Origin: Russula earlei
Lineage: Eukaryota; Basidiomycota; Agaricomycetes; Russulales; Russulaceae
Length of the DNA stretch: 64,000 nt
Assembly (NCBI GenBank): GCA_025769875.1
Contig: JAGFNK010000050.1
Location: 1-64,000 of the forward strand
Reading direction: 5' to 3'
Both the position numbers and the translations under genes were made by a program. The notes beneath the pieces were generated by a model. The model saw nothing but the letters and a program-made list of their open reading frames with translations, did no database searches and was not told the origin of the DNA. Below, piece after piece: positions 20,760 to 31,671 of the stretch; the first letter of the stretch is position 1; the number at the start of each line of letters is the position of its first letter.

Positions 20760-21246
20760 TGTCACCAACTGGAGGTGGTGTTGCTGACAAATCAGTTCAT
20801 GTGTGAGATGAGTGTAGAGAGTCGAGCGAGATAATGAGTTCTCACAAAAGTTGGGGATCTTGGAGATGATATTTGCCAAGGCAAATGTGTTCTGCAGAGA
20901 GGGGAAACAATGGATAAGTCTTCATGTTGAGAAGACTTATGAGTGAGAGAAGTTTCAGATGATTTGCTTGATGTCTTGCAAGCCTACAAGTCCTGAAGCT
21001 ATAATCAGTGATATTTCACAGGAGAACAAGCTTAGGGCTTGTTCTCTTTGACAGACAGGTTTATATACAGGTAGGATGCTATATCAAATAGTACCCTTGA
21101 GGCAATGGTCAGGCAGTAAAACATGCAGGAAAGTCCTGGTATACATGAGGTAACTAACAAGTCATCAGAAATGAGGTAAGTGCAAGTCTTGTCCAGGTAG
21201 GCTAGCCCAGTTGCTGGTTTGGGTTGAAGTACTGGTTCTTGTGACA
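20760..21246 (-). repeat. 3' LTR of chromovirus B
   Basis: 487 bp with TGTCAC/GTGACA ends, clearly homologous to the LTRs of A. It keeps the AGAACAAGC/GCTTGTTCT stem-loop (about 21022-21047) and the adjacent TATATA on the minus strand. Confidence 0.9.
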
Positions 21247-21269
21247 TTTCCCCCTTGTTAACATCTTAG

Positions 21270-22480
21270 CTACATAAGGGAGAATGGTGGAGTGGCAGTG
21301 ATGTGTATAATAGTGTACTTGGTCTCAAGGGACTCAACACATCTTGTCTGTTTTGCAACATTGGTGGGGGATTCTACAATGGTCAGCCATATGTCCTTGA
21401 CAGTTGCAGAGAATGCAAGTGGTGATCTTGGGACATTTAAAGATGTTGTGTCCTCTATCATGACACCAGGAACACTTGTTGGTAACTTGGGGGGTGAACT
21501 GATACCAGAGGTCCATAATGGCACATGTTGTGGTATTGTCCTCTGGCAGTAATGAGTTGATTTGCCATCTGTTGTGTTTTCCTGATGGCAAATCTGTATT
21601 GACAGACTTTGGCCTCTAGGGATATGTCCTGCTCAAATCTGAGGGCCTCATCTACCACCTGGGTGTGTCTCAGACCATTTCTGAATAGGAATGCATCTTT
21701 TTGTGTGTGTAGAGGGTGAAGATAGGGATCAGCATATGCTCAGATGGATATGCAATGAGTAGGACAACCAGGGCCATAAGTAGCTGGAACTGAAGGGAAG
21801 CCATTCACTAGATCAGGGAGGATGAAGTGAGCAGGGGAGAGTGTTGTTTTCATTGCCTGGATTGTGGATTAGAAGGTTTAGTCCTAAATCTCCTTCTTCC
21901 CAACCTTCTCCAAGTTCTTCCAACTCTGTTGGCTGGTTGGTGTTATTGATGGTGGGGCTGTGCTTCATAAGCAGGAGGAGGTCCATCTTGGATGGGAATT
22001 TATGGGGCAAGGTTCTCATTGAGGAGGATGATATGGGATAAGCATTGAGGGGTAGGGGGGTCCCTTCATGGAGGAATAGGAATGGGGGTCAGGGGAGGGA
22101 GTACAGATGTGATAGGATGGGCTACAAAGCTCTGATGGGAGAGTTAGTTCCTAGTGTGGGAGAGCAGTTGCCAAAGGCACAAAGTATAGTGGAGAGGGAG
22201 TCATCCTCCCAAAGTTCATGTGTTTGTACAATCATTGCTGCATGCTGTGCAGCACATCAGACTAGGAGTCAGGTGTTTATGGTTGCAGCTGTGGATGGAG
22301 ATGGCTCTCTGGATAGTGGTAATGGAATGAGTGTTGGAGAGTGTGGAGGGGTAGGGAAAAGAGTTGTGGAAGAAGCAGCAGGGGAATTCTGTGTGGACAA
22401 CATTTTGTAGGATGTTTGGGGGAGAGGGAGGTGAGGGATGGTTGGTTGTGGTGGTGGTTGTTTATATGTTAGGTTGTCCA
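21270..22480 (-). pseudogene. Extra 3' ORF with two CCHC knuckles (copy B)
   Basis: Homologue of the 5525-6390 protein. The acidic block ELGEGWEEGDLGLNLL is at about 21930-21880, the helical part ALRFEQDISLEAKV near 21640, and the two knuckles CSWCHDRGHNIFKC and CILCNCQGHMADHC at about 21460-21370. A frameshift near 21580 and several stops disrupt it. The TGA that splits the acidic and helical parts in copy A is also present here. Both knuckles keep all eight zinc ligands. Confidence 0.65.
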
Positions 22481-22499
22481 GCTGTGGCAGAGTAGAATT

Positions 22500-24167
22500 C
22501 TTTTAGAAGTTCTGGTGAGTTTAGGTCATAGTGATCAACCCATGAATCATCTGATGCAGGGTAGCCCTTCCAATGTACTGAGGTATTGTAGTTTATGTGT
22601 TTGTCTGAATCTCCTGGCATCTAAAATTGTTTCAATTTCATATTCTTCCTTCACTTTTGATGATCAGGGGGTGGTTGTGTGAAGGGCATTCTGTATTCTT
22701 CCATTTCTATATAGGGAAGGAGTAAATTGACATGGAAGATGTTGTGTACTTTCATCAATGGGGGAAGTTGAAGTTGATAAGCAACTTTGGAGATTTTCTT
22801 TATGATAGGAAAGGGGCCATAGCATTTAGGCATCAACTTGCATGTTCCTTGTGTCTTGAGGTTTTTTGCTTCTAGCCAGACAAGGGTGCCTTCTTTCATA
22901 TCTGGAATGTCAGGTCTTGAGGGTTGTTGTTTATGTCTAGAAGTTGCTGTGCATCTAGTCTAGCCTCTTCTAATTGTTTGAGGCAATCAATGGAGGAGGG
23001 TACATTGTTGTCTTCAAGGTTGATGTTGATTTGGGGTTTGAATCCCATGAGGAGTTCATGTGGTGATCATTGTGATACTTCATGTTTCCATGAGTTGTGT
23101 GCATATTCGGCAATTGGAAGCATTTTTGCCCAGGAATGAGGATGAGTTGTGGTCCAGGGTCTTAGATATTGTTCTAGCCAGGCTTTCTTTCTTTCTGTTT
23201 GTCTATTGGTTTGGGGGTGGAATGCAGTGGACATGTTTAGTTTGATGCCTGAGGTTTTTACATAAAGCCATAGAGAAGTTTGATGCAAATCAAGGGTCTC
23301 TGTCAGATATGATCCTTTTGGGGGTGCCAAACCAAGGCACAAGGTGTTTCAAGTACTTGTGTGCAACACCTGGTCCATTGATTGTCTTGTTACATGGAAT
23401 GAATTTTGTCACTTTGGAACAGCCTTGATCAACAATTGTAAGGACACTGTCAAACCCATCTGATTTGGGTGAGTCTGTGATAAGGTCCATTGACACATAT
23501 TGAAAGGGGCCTTGTTCAACATGTGTATTGAGTGGGAATGATGTTGCTTTCTTTCAGGGTATGTTAGTTTTAGATTCTTGACATTTGGCACAGCCTTTGA
23601 TGTATTGTTATATGAATTGTTGTAGTCTGGGTCCTTCATAGTGTTGTTTGACTAAGTTCCAGGTGTTGGCTATTCTGGGATGTCCTGTGACAGGAGCATC
23701 ATGAAATTGTTTTAGGACTTCATGTTGTTTGTCAGGTTTGTCTGGTAGATAGATTTTTTGTGTAAGGATTTCAGGTGGATGTAAAATGGTTTTTTGTTCC
23801 TCTATCCCCTTGTTGAGGTCTTTGTGACAAGAAAGTGTATCAGCTGATTGTGTGGGTGTGTCCTGGGATGTGTTCCATGGTGATGTTGAAGTCTTGCATA
23901 TATTACATCCATCTGGCTTGTTGTCCTATTAGGTTTTGTGGTTCTTTAAAATAGGCTTGGTCTGTTCTTATTCTGACTGGTTTGTCAGCTCCTAGGAAGA
24001 ATGGCCATCCACTTTTTAGGCCAAATATTACTGCTGCTAGTTCTTTATCATGTCCATCATAGTTTCTTTCTGCATCTAGAAGTGTTCTGGAGTAATATGC
24101 TATTGGGTGTAGTCCATCTTTGTGTTCTTGAGATATGACTGCTCCTATAGCAAAACCTGATGCATCA
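22500..24167 (-). pseudogene. pol: Pol of chromovirus B, RNase H to chromodomain
   Basis: Minus-strand remains of RNase H (about 24130-23900), the H2C2 finger, and the integrase core with MDLITDSPKSDGFDS and IISDRDP (about 23495-23300). Here the second catalytic Asp is intact, in contrast to copies A and C. The C-terminal tail (KLMPKCYGPFPIIKKISK) and a frameshifted chromodomain (about 22640-22510) follow. Several frameshifts and stops. Homology to copy A ends abruptly at about 24167. Confidence 0.85.
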
Positions 24168-24458
24168 GGCCCCTTTTACCAACCGAGAATTCTTGAATCT
24201 TGAACTTGAACTTGGATTTTGGGATTTTCTGGGAGTGACAGGAGTGACAGGAGTGATGTAAGTGATATGATGTATATAATAAATTAATATGCATTTTTTT
24301 CTGTTGTCATTTGCATATTCACATATTTGGGGTTACACATGATGTGTCAGTGTCAAACTTGGAGTCGAGCAGTCTAGCTTGAGCTCAACATCTGGGTGCT
24401 TGCAGCCCCATTTTCACCAGAGCTGCACATACAAAATTTGCACAAAGATGTGCACCCA
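24168..24458. other. Unclassified insert replacing part of chromovirus B reverse transcriptase
   Basis: About 290 bp with no counterpart in copy A, in place of about 250 bp of RT sequence. It starts near AGGCCCCTTTTACC and contains a short tandem repeat GAGTGACAG/GAGTGACAG at about 24234-24260. I find no inverted ends or target duplication, so its class is open. Confidence 0.5.
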
Positions 24459-24619
24459 CACTTAACAGGGTCCATAGTTATTAGGGCTGCCGACCGTACC
24501 CGTACACATACGGTTTACGGCTACCATAATATGGTATCCCATACCGTACCGTACGGGTAGTGGAAGTGTACCCTGACAGTACGGTTGCCGGTACGGTAAG
24601 TTACCCGTACCGTACCGTA

Positions 24620-25138
24620 CTATCACCTATGGGGAACTCGCCATTCCACTACCATCTCGCCGATTTCATTTTCCCCTGTATCTGCTCAAACAACCCCATT
24701 TGAAACTTTGTAGTTATACTATTGAGTGCCATTAATGTCATTCTAGCAAAGAAAAATGGAGGTCCATTGAGTGGTTTTTGAGTAGTATTTTGGCTGGGGG
24801 TCACGCCTGCATCATGCCTTCTGTCATGGCGGAGTGCGGAGTTTGATTCCAGCTGGGTGATCACCACTGCTGTTTCTTAATGCCATGTTACAGGTGGTCC
24901 AATTGGCCAGCACAAGACCATACGTATGAGCAGCGGCTACAGGCAGCTATAACAATGATATATATTGATCTTTTACTTTTACTCGTGCAGCACTGGCCCA
25001 TGATGTGAGCACCGCGTTCCGTACATGGCAAGTCCTGGGGGCGGACTTTAATTTGGCATGTGTTACATGTCCGTTACTTTCGTGACATTTGTGACTGGCG
25101 AGATGGTAGTGGAATGGCGAGTTCCCCATAGGTGATAG
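24620..25138. mobile_element. TA-type MITE nested inside the hAT element, 519 bp
   Basis: Ends CTATCACCTATGG and its reverse complement, each flanked by TA (24618-24619, 25139-25140); the inverted match extends about 42 bases without mismatch. It is the same family as 20491-20718 but contains about 290 extra bases (24791-25080). It interrupts the subterminal GTACGG array of the host hAT element, so it arrived after that element formed. Confidence 0.85.
24791..25080 (+). repeat. Insert within MITE, possible tRNA-derived (SINE-like) sequence
   Basis: Absent from the shorter MITE. It contains GAGTTTGATTCCAGC (about 24838-24853), which resembles the pol III B box GGTTCGANTCC, but a clear A box, poly-A tail and target duplication are not seen. 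Classification is tentative. Confidence 0.25.
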
Positions 25139-25779
25139 TATAAGGGATGCCATCAAGCCATATATACAGGCCGTATATTAGTTGTACTCAATTGCAAGAC
25201 AAACCCCGCTGATGTCTCAACTGTCTTGGAGTCCTCCCCTTAAAACCAGGCACCACGACGCTCCTCACCGCTCGCCGCTCCCTCTTCCCTATATCACATC
25301 TCTGCACCCACGCCCCATAAACCATCGACATATCTTCCAGACCATCCTCCAAGTTCCTCGTCCGTGCCTCGGTCGGTCATGTCACCAACTACGCATACGA
25401 GCTGCTCACAACTGTTGGCCAGGTCTTCAACCCAATCCAGTTGGTTGCGCCACTTTAGCGACAACGAGGAGCCATGAGAGATTTCAAGGCCGCGGTAAGC
25501 ATGCACACGCTGCTTCGAGTCGTCATGCGCATGTGCCGTGGCTCATCTGCCGTGCATCGTTTGTGTTCTCCAGTTCAAGAAGAGCATCAGCTCATATTAC
25601 GAGCCGTCCATTGTAGCAATCTCCTGATCGCCCGGCCCGAGTATATTCTCTGTGATGATGTGGGCATAGTAGGCATCTTTAAGTACGTTGATGACCAAAA
25701 GATGGCTGTAAGTCATGTCGGATTGTGCCGTATATGCTGTATCAGCTGACATGCCCGCACCACTTCGCAACACAGCCCG

Positions 25780-26990
25780 AACACGTCGTCGCATTCCTTG
25801 CCAAAAATACAGACAGAATTCTCAAGGACAAGGTTCACAATCTCCAGAATAAGCTGGTAGAGCTCCGTTCGTCACTCTATCTCTGCGGTCCACGCGTGTA
25901 CTCTCTGCGTCCTGGCTTCATGTTCTGCTCCACCCAGTTTACGACAACCTCCGGTGACATACATCGTGCTCAAATATATGTACCGCAGCCCAGATGGCCC
26001 TCATAATAACGTCTGCGATCCCAACACGGGCAAGGCTCATGAACTGTACGTGCGCAGCATGCAGCAGACACATCCCCTTGCAACGTGCTCCAGACGCTGG
26101 CCTTGTCTTTGACACTCTACACAAGCGTGAAACGGTTGAGCCACTTTTCATTCTGGCACCTTCCACCATTTATTGACTTCTGTGGTTCCAGTTCGTCAGT
26201 CACCCAGCTAGATTGTTCAGCATGACGTTTTTGTTTGCAGCGCTTGTCATCCATAGTAAGTTATCCTTACGTTTTGACGCACGCTGTTCTGATCTACTTT
26301 TTCAGAAAGCGTTCTCCGCATGTCTCATGCAGACATGAACATCAACGAGACGTCCTCGTATGTCGACCTCGCACCACTGTATGGCAACAACAAAGAGACC
26401 CTCGACAATGTTGGAGTTGCAGCCACAGCGCGACGACAACACCAGCTCGGAAGTCCCAGCTCCAGGTTCACACATATGCATGTTTCGATAACGTGGTTTT
26501 CCTTTCATGCCACTCTACCTTTGTCTTATTCAAGTATATAATGTACTATACCATCTCTCTCGCACCTCAGTCTTGATTCATACAGACTGAGGTCAGTTAC
26601 ACTTTCTATCTAGCTATATCCAGTACTAACACTAGTCCTAGCGCGATCTTATCGCTACAGACAAGATTCGCGTGCGTGATGGCTGAGGGCTCCTCTTTCC
26701 TGACACATTCACCGAAGATCCTCTTCTCCTGTTTCCACCCGCTGTCTGAGGATTGTTCATGCTCTTCAACCACAACTATACCGTACGTCCTTGACCTTTC
26801 AACACCATTTCCGATCATCATGTAGTACATTACAAACAAACTTAACGAGCTGCCGCCTTGACCAATCCCGATGATATCCCTTTGGAGGATCCTCACTGTG
26901 TAAAGATGCTCGCCGATCAGAATGAGAGGACTTTCCAGACTGCACGGCTCATCAACTGCTCTTGGTTCGGAATTGCGATCTTTTCCAATT
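25780..26990 (+). pseudogene. Captured Ppo-like fatty-acid dioxygenase (haem peroxidase domain) fragment
   Basis: Ppo enzymes (psi-producing oxygenases, linoleate diol synthases) oxidise fatty acids to oxylipin signals in fungi. Recognisable pieces in order on the plus strand: YRSPDGPHNNVCDPNTGKAH (about 25983-26040); GLVFDTLHKRE (about 26098); FAALVIHS (about 26237); then after an intron NINETSSYVDLAPLYGNN (about 26338-26392), the family signature; then DKIRVRDG and GLLFPDTFTEDPLLLFPPAV (about 26660-26745), NHNYT, and ERTFQTARLINCSWFG (about 26925-26970). Stop codons break it at about 26683 and 26746, and frames change several times. Introns appear to be retained, so genomic DNA rather than cDNA was captured. 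Confidence 0.8.
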
Positions 26991-27890
26991 AACTTAGCCA
27001 CATTCTCGGCCCCATTCTCCGAGGTAACAACTAGACCTGGATTCCCTTTGGTGTCCGTGATTCCTTCTGCCATTCCATCCCAATATGACTGTAGCAAGCC
27101 AAGACGGCGGGCGCTGAGTTCGTGCGACAGGTCAGGTGGAAACGGAACAAAGAGATTGAGTGAGAAGCCTGAAACTTGAAGTGCTCGGGATCAAACCGAT
27201 TTCGTGGGGGATATGTAGATTGTAGTTCTATTCTTTCGAGTCTGAGGACAACTAGTTTACATACACATGAGCATGCAACAAGGACTACAGAGTAGCACTA
27301 ATCAGGTGAGAATCATAGGTGTATGGCATCGTGATGAAGCGAAAGTGTACCAAGGTGACGAAGCCTACTATCCTAATGAAAGGCTAATGGCCACGACGTC
27401 ACAAACGTATCGTACTGAGGATAGGCAGAAATCTAGAACAAGAGATTGGAGCAAAGGCGCAGAGAGTCCGAGCAAGGGCGGGCAAGAATCTTGCCCATTT
27501 GGCTTCCTGAACGAGGGTGAAGGATGTGGGCAGAATTAGAGAAAGATTCAAGGATGGACATACAACCAGACGGCGTCCACCTCTTGATCAATTGTGATCA
27601 CAATGTCCCAGACGAGAAAAGCGAGAGCGGTGACTGCAAGATGGCAATGGTCAGCAGGATGATGCTTTGGGAGTCTGATGACCTGACCCGAGCTCAGGTC
27701 AACACTGTAAGAGCCCTGGTATGGAAAATCATCATGAGACATGGGTGGGAGGGGAAGAAAAAGGAGGGTGTGGATGAAGGAAAAGAGCCATGTAAAAGGG
27801 AGGGATGAAAGAAAAGGATTTGTAGAGAGTTGGACTCGGATATCATTGTCATTCATTGAGTTTAATCAAAGTTTTCTTGACCGTAATAAC
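26991..27890. other. Unassigned cargo of the hAT element
   Basis: No family recognised. A 94-codon plus-strand frame at 27524-27808 has no recognisable domain. It may be further host DNA or degraded transposase, but no hAT dimerisation motif is seen. Confidence 0.4.
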
Positions 27891-28052
27891 CGTAATGCCG
27901 TATTACGGCCGTCTTCTACCCCGTACCATACTGTATAGGCTGCTGAAGTGGAAGCAGATGGTACGGGTAACGGTACGGATAGTAGCCGTATACATACCAT
28001 ATCGAGTACGGCCGTAGCCGTATACGGTACGGTTGGCAGCCCTAATAGTTAT

Positions 28053-29004
28053 CTTTCTTTCTCCAATGATTACAACTAGGTATTTGACTTTTTTCTTGTG
28101 GAATTGGCATTTCTCTGGTTTAAGATAAAGGTCATGTTGTTTTAATTTGGACAGGATGTGGTTGACTTTTTGTGTATGTTCTATTTTGTCATTTTCTGTG
28201 GAAATGATGATGTTGTCCACATAGATCTTAAGCCATCCTTGAGCCAATTCTTCTTGAAAGATGTTTCCCATCATGGTTTGGAATGTGGCAGGTGAATTTG
28301 TTAGTCCAAAGAACATTATGGTTGGCTCAAATAGTCTGTTGCTTGTCTTAAAGGTGGCTTTCCATTTGTCTCCTTCTTTGATTCTAATATTATTGTAGCC
28401 CCATCTGACATCCAATTTGGTAAAGAGTTTCTTTCCTGCTAGGGCATGGATGAGTTCTGGGATAAGTGGTAGTGGGTAGACATTGGGTATAGTCCATTTG
28501 TTTAAAATTTCTATAGTCCTGTACCAGTCTAAATTCACCATCTTTCTTTTTTATGAGGAAGAATCCACTAGTATAGGGTGAGTTGGATCTTCTTATCTGT
28601 TTTAGCCTTAGATTTTGTTTGAGGAATTTTCCCTGTTCTTCCTTTTCTTTGGGTGAGAGAGGGTATACTCTGCAGTTAATTGTTGTGGGGGCATCTGATT
28701 TTAGATTGATGGCATGATCCCACTTTCTTCGGCCAGGAAATCTTTCTGATTCTTGTTCCATGAAGACTTGTCCAAATTTATGGGATTGATTGGGAACCAT
28801 TTCTTGCCAGGTTTTTGGTTTGTTTTCCATCTGAGATTCTGTGAGGGCTTTTATCCACTTGGGTGTCTTTTGTTTTCCTGATAGAGTGATCCACCCCATC
28901 AGTGTTCCCTTGGGCTAGTTTATTCTGGGATTCATTGATTTGAGAGATGGGTATCCCAGGATCATTTCATCTTGCCTTATGTCTGCTACTAGGAACTGGT
29001 GTGT
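28053..29004 (-). pseudogene. pol: Pol of chromovirus B, RT N-part and protease tail
   Basis: Continues copy B beyond the hAT element. On the minus strand: the protease-RT linker (TLSGKQKTPKWIKALTES), RVYPLSPKEKEEQ, the RT core with [19 protein letters not shown] and [12 protein letters not shown], and IYVDNIII where A has IYMDDIII, so the first of the two catalytic Asp residues survives while the second is Asn. The sequence ends abruptly at 29004 within the protease. Confidence 0.85.
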
Positions 29005-30340
29005 AACAAAGGGGTAGAAGAACAAAAAACTACCCAACTCCCACCTGAAATTTTCACATGAAAAATGTACCTACCCAACAAACCTGATGAATGATGAGGA
29101 ATCCTCAAACAATTCCACAATGTCCCTGCAGCAGGACACCCTGGAATAGCCAACACTTGGGATCTAGTCAAACAACATTACAAATGGCCTAGACTATGAC
29201 AATCATAGAACAATACATCAAAGGCTGCACCAAATGCCAAGAATCCAAGACCAACATACCTAGAAAGAAAGCCACAACCTTCCCACTTGATACACATGTT
29301 GAACAAGGCCCCTTCCAATACATATCAATGGACCTTATCACAGACTTACCCAAATCAGATGGATTTGACAGCATTCTTACTATTGTCAATCAAGGACATT
29401 CCAAAGCAACAAAATTCATCCCATGCAACAAAATGATTGATGGAACAGGCATTGCACATGAGTATCTAAAACACCTCATGCCCTGGTTTGGTGTCCCCAA
29501 AATAATCATATCCAACAGAGACCCTCAATTTGCATCAAACTTCTCTAAAGCCATATGTAAAAATCTGGCCATCAAACAAAATATGTCCACCGCATTCCAC
29601 CTCCAAACTGATGGACAGACAGAGAGAATGAATGCTTGGCTAGAACAATACCTAAGACCATGAACCACAACTCACCCTCATTCCTGGGCAAAAATGCTCC
29701 CAATAGCCAAATACACACACAACTCTTGGAGACATGAGACATCATGACAATCACCACATGAACTCCTCATGGGATTCAGACCCCAAATTAACATCAGTCT
29801 AGAAGACAACAATGTGCCCTCCTCCATTGATCAACTCAATCAATTAGAAGAAGCAAGCCAAGACGCTCAACAACTTCTAGAATGAAAACAACAACCCCTA
29901 AAACCTGACATCCCAGAAATGAAAGAAGGCACCCTTGTATGGCTAGTAGCAAAAAACCTCAAAACATGAGGAACACACAAGTTGATGCCCAAACAATGTG
30001 GACCCTTCCCTATCATAAGGAAATTTTCCAAAGTCACTTACCAACTCCAACTTCCCCCATCAATGAAAATACACAATGTTTTCCATATCAACTTGCTCCT
30101 TCCCTATATAGAGACAGAGGAATATGGCACATCATTCATGCAACCTCCCCTGATCATCAAATGTGAAGAAGAATACGAAATTGAAAACATTCTAGGCATT
30201 AGAAGGTTCAGCCAAACATGTAAACTACAATACCTCGTACATTGGAAAGGCTACCCTACATCAGATGACTCATGGGTCAACCACCATGACCTCAATGCCC
30301 CAAAACTCCTAAAAAAATTTTACTCTGCTACAGCTGGATG
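29005..30340 (+). pseudogene. pol: Pol of chromovirus C, integrase and chromodomain
   Basis: H2C2 finger (HNVPAAGHPG... CTKC), integrase core with MDLITDLPKSDGFDS, IISNRDPQF and TDGQTERMNAWLEQY (29196-29663), then frames with several stops, and a clean chromodomain ILGIRRFSQTCKLQYLVHW to WVNHHDLNAPKLL ending at a TGA at about 30340. The second catalytic Asp is Asn, as in copy A. Confidence 0.87.
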
Positions 30341-30349
30341 ACCCAACAT

Positions 30350-31660
30350 ATAAAAAACCATCAACCACAATCGACACCTCCTCACCATTCCCCCCACATG
30401 AATATCACAATATGTCTTCCATGCAGAACTCCCCCACTACTTCCTCCACAACCCTCATCCCCACTCCCCCACACTCATCCCACTACCACCATCTAGAGAA
30501 CCATCTCTGTCCATGGCTGCAACCATTAACACCCAACTTCTGGTCCAACGCACAGCATGACACACAGCCATGATCATACAAGCACACAAATTGTCAGAAG
30601 ATGACTCCCTTTCTACCATACTCCAATGGCAATCGCTCTCCCACACAAGGCACTAACTCCCCCCTTAGAGCTCATAGCCCATCCTACCACATTCACACTC
30701 CCTCCCCTGACCCCATTCCAATTCCCCCCAGAACAGCCACTCCATTCTCACAAAACACAGATCACATCATCCTCCTTGATGCAAACTTCATCCCTCAAGC
30801 TCCCATCAAAGCAACCCCCCTCCAGCCTACGAACTGCCCCCCACTAACAACATCATTAACCCATTAAAAGAACTAGAGGAACTCAGAGAAGGTTGGGAAG
30901 AAGGAGATCTAGGACTAGACCTCCTTATTCCTGATCCTGGCAATGAAGATGATACCATTCCCCCTCACTTTGTTCTCCCTGACCTGATAAACAAATTTCC
31001 ATCTGTTCTAGCCACTTATGGCCCTGGTTGTCCCACATGCCACACATCCATTTGAGCTTGCGCCAACCCCTACCCCATCCCTTACTCATGCAGAAAGATG
31101 CATTCCTTTTCAAAAATAATCTCAGACACACCCAAGTGGTGAATGAAGCTCTCTGATTCAAACAAGGCATGTTCCTCAAAGCTGAAGTTTGATGATACAG
31201 ATTTGCCATCAGAAAGGCACAGCAGATGGCAGACCACCTCATCACTCCAGAGGACAATACCATAACATGCTTTGGGAAGTCAGAGACTCCAAAGTAAAGT
31301 TGGCTAAGGCAAATGCCAAAATGTGTCTCAAGCCCCAAGTCCTCTTCAAATCGATGCCACATCTTATGGATCAAGAGCACAAAGATGCCAAAGAAAGCAT
31401 TATGGACCCCTGGTATCAATTCACCCCCTGAGTTACTGACAAATGTTCATGGTGCCATGACAGGGGACACAATACCTTTGAATGTCCTAAGATCACAGTC
31501 TGCATTTTTTGTAACCACCAGGGACACATAGCTGATCACTGCAGAATCCCTCACTGACACTGCAAAATTGACAAAATGTGTCGAGTCCTTTGAAACCACA
31601 TATATTATCACATACACCACTGCCACTCCACCATACTTCCCTATGTGGCTTAGACATTAA
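30350..31660 (+). pseudogene. Extra 3' ORF with two CCHC knuckles (copy C)
   Basis: Third copy of the post-pol protein. A proline-rich part (about 30600-30860), the acidic block (EGWEEGDLGLDLL, in a shifted frame, about 30890-30930), the shared TGA (about 31054), a helical part (QMADHLITPEDN), and the double knuckle CSWCHDRGHNTFEC plus CIFCNHQGHIADHC (about 31447-31548). Frameshifts separate the blocks. All eight zinc ligands survive in this heavily decayed copy too. Confidence 0.65.
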
Positions 31661-31671
31661 CAAGGGGGTAA

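Larger units (their letters stand above)
24482..28044. mobile_element. hAT-type non-autonomous element carrying host gene sequence
   Basis: 3563 bp inserted in the RT of chromovirus B. A perfect 8 bp duplication ATAGTTAT flanks it (24474-24481 and 28045-28052), the hallmark of hAT transposons. The termini TAGGGCTGCC and its reverse complement are inverted. About 150 bp at each end are packed with CCGTAC/GTACGG words in both orientations, as expected for subterminal transposase-binding sites. No transposase-like frame is found inside. The cargo is a decayed fatty-acid dioxygenase gene (about 25780-26990), a nested MITE (24620-25138) and unassigned sequence. Confidence 0.9.
20760..29004 (-). 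mobile_element. Chromovirus B: 3' half only, interrupted by hAT element
   Basis: A minus-strand relative of chromovirus A. It keeps the 3' LTR, the extra 3' ORF, chromodomain, integrase, RNase H, RT and part of the protease, but gag and the 5' LTR are missing. At 29004 it stops in the protease region (after the word for the LVAD-type strand) and is joined directly to chromovirus C in the opposite direction. It is interrupted by 24168-24458 (unclassified) and by the hAT-type element 24482-28044. The 5 bp before its LTR (ATCAC) do not match the 5 bp after the LTR of C (CTTAC), so no common duplication supports one insertion event. Confidence 0.88.

Noticed and set aside
24231..24262. Short GAGTGACAG tandem array considered as a CRISPR-like or minisatellite locus
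   Set aside because: Only three imperfect units with no spacers in a eukaryotic context; too short to call.
24838..24860. tRNA gene suggested by a B-box-like word
   Set aside because: No A box at the right spacing and no cloverleaf can be drawn; kept only as a weak SINE-like note.
27524..27808. ORF in the hAT element considered as transposase remnant
   Set aside because: No hAT motif such as the C-terminal dimerisation block; only 94 codons of charged sequence.
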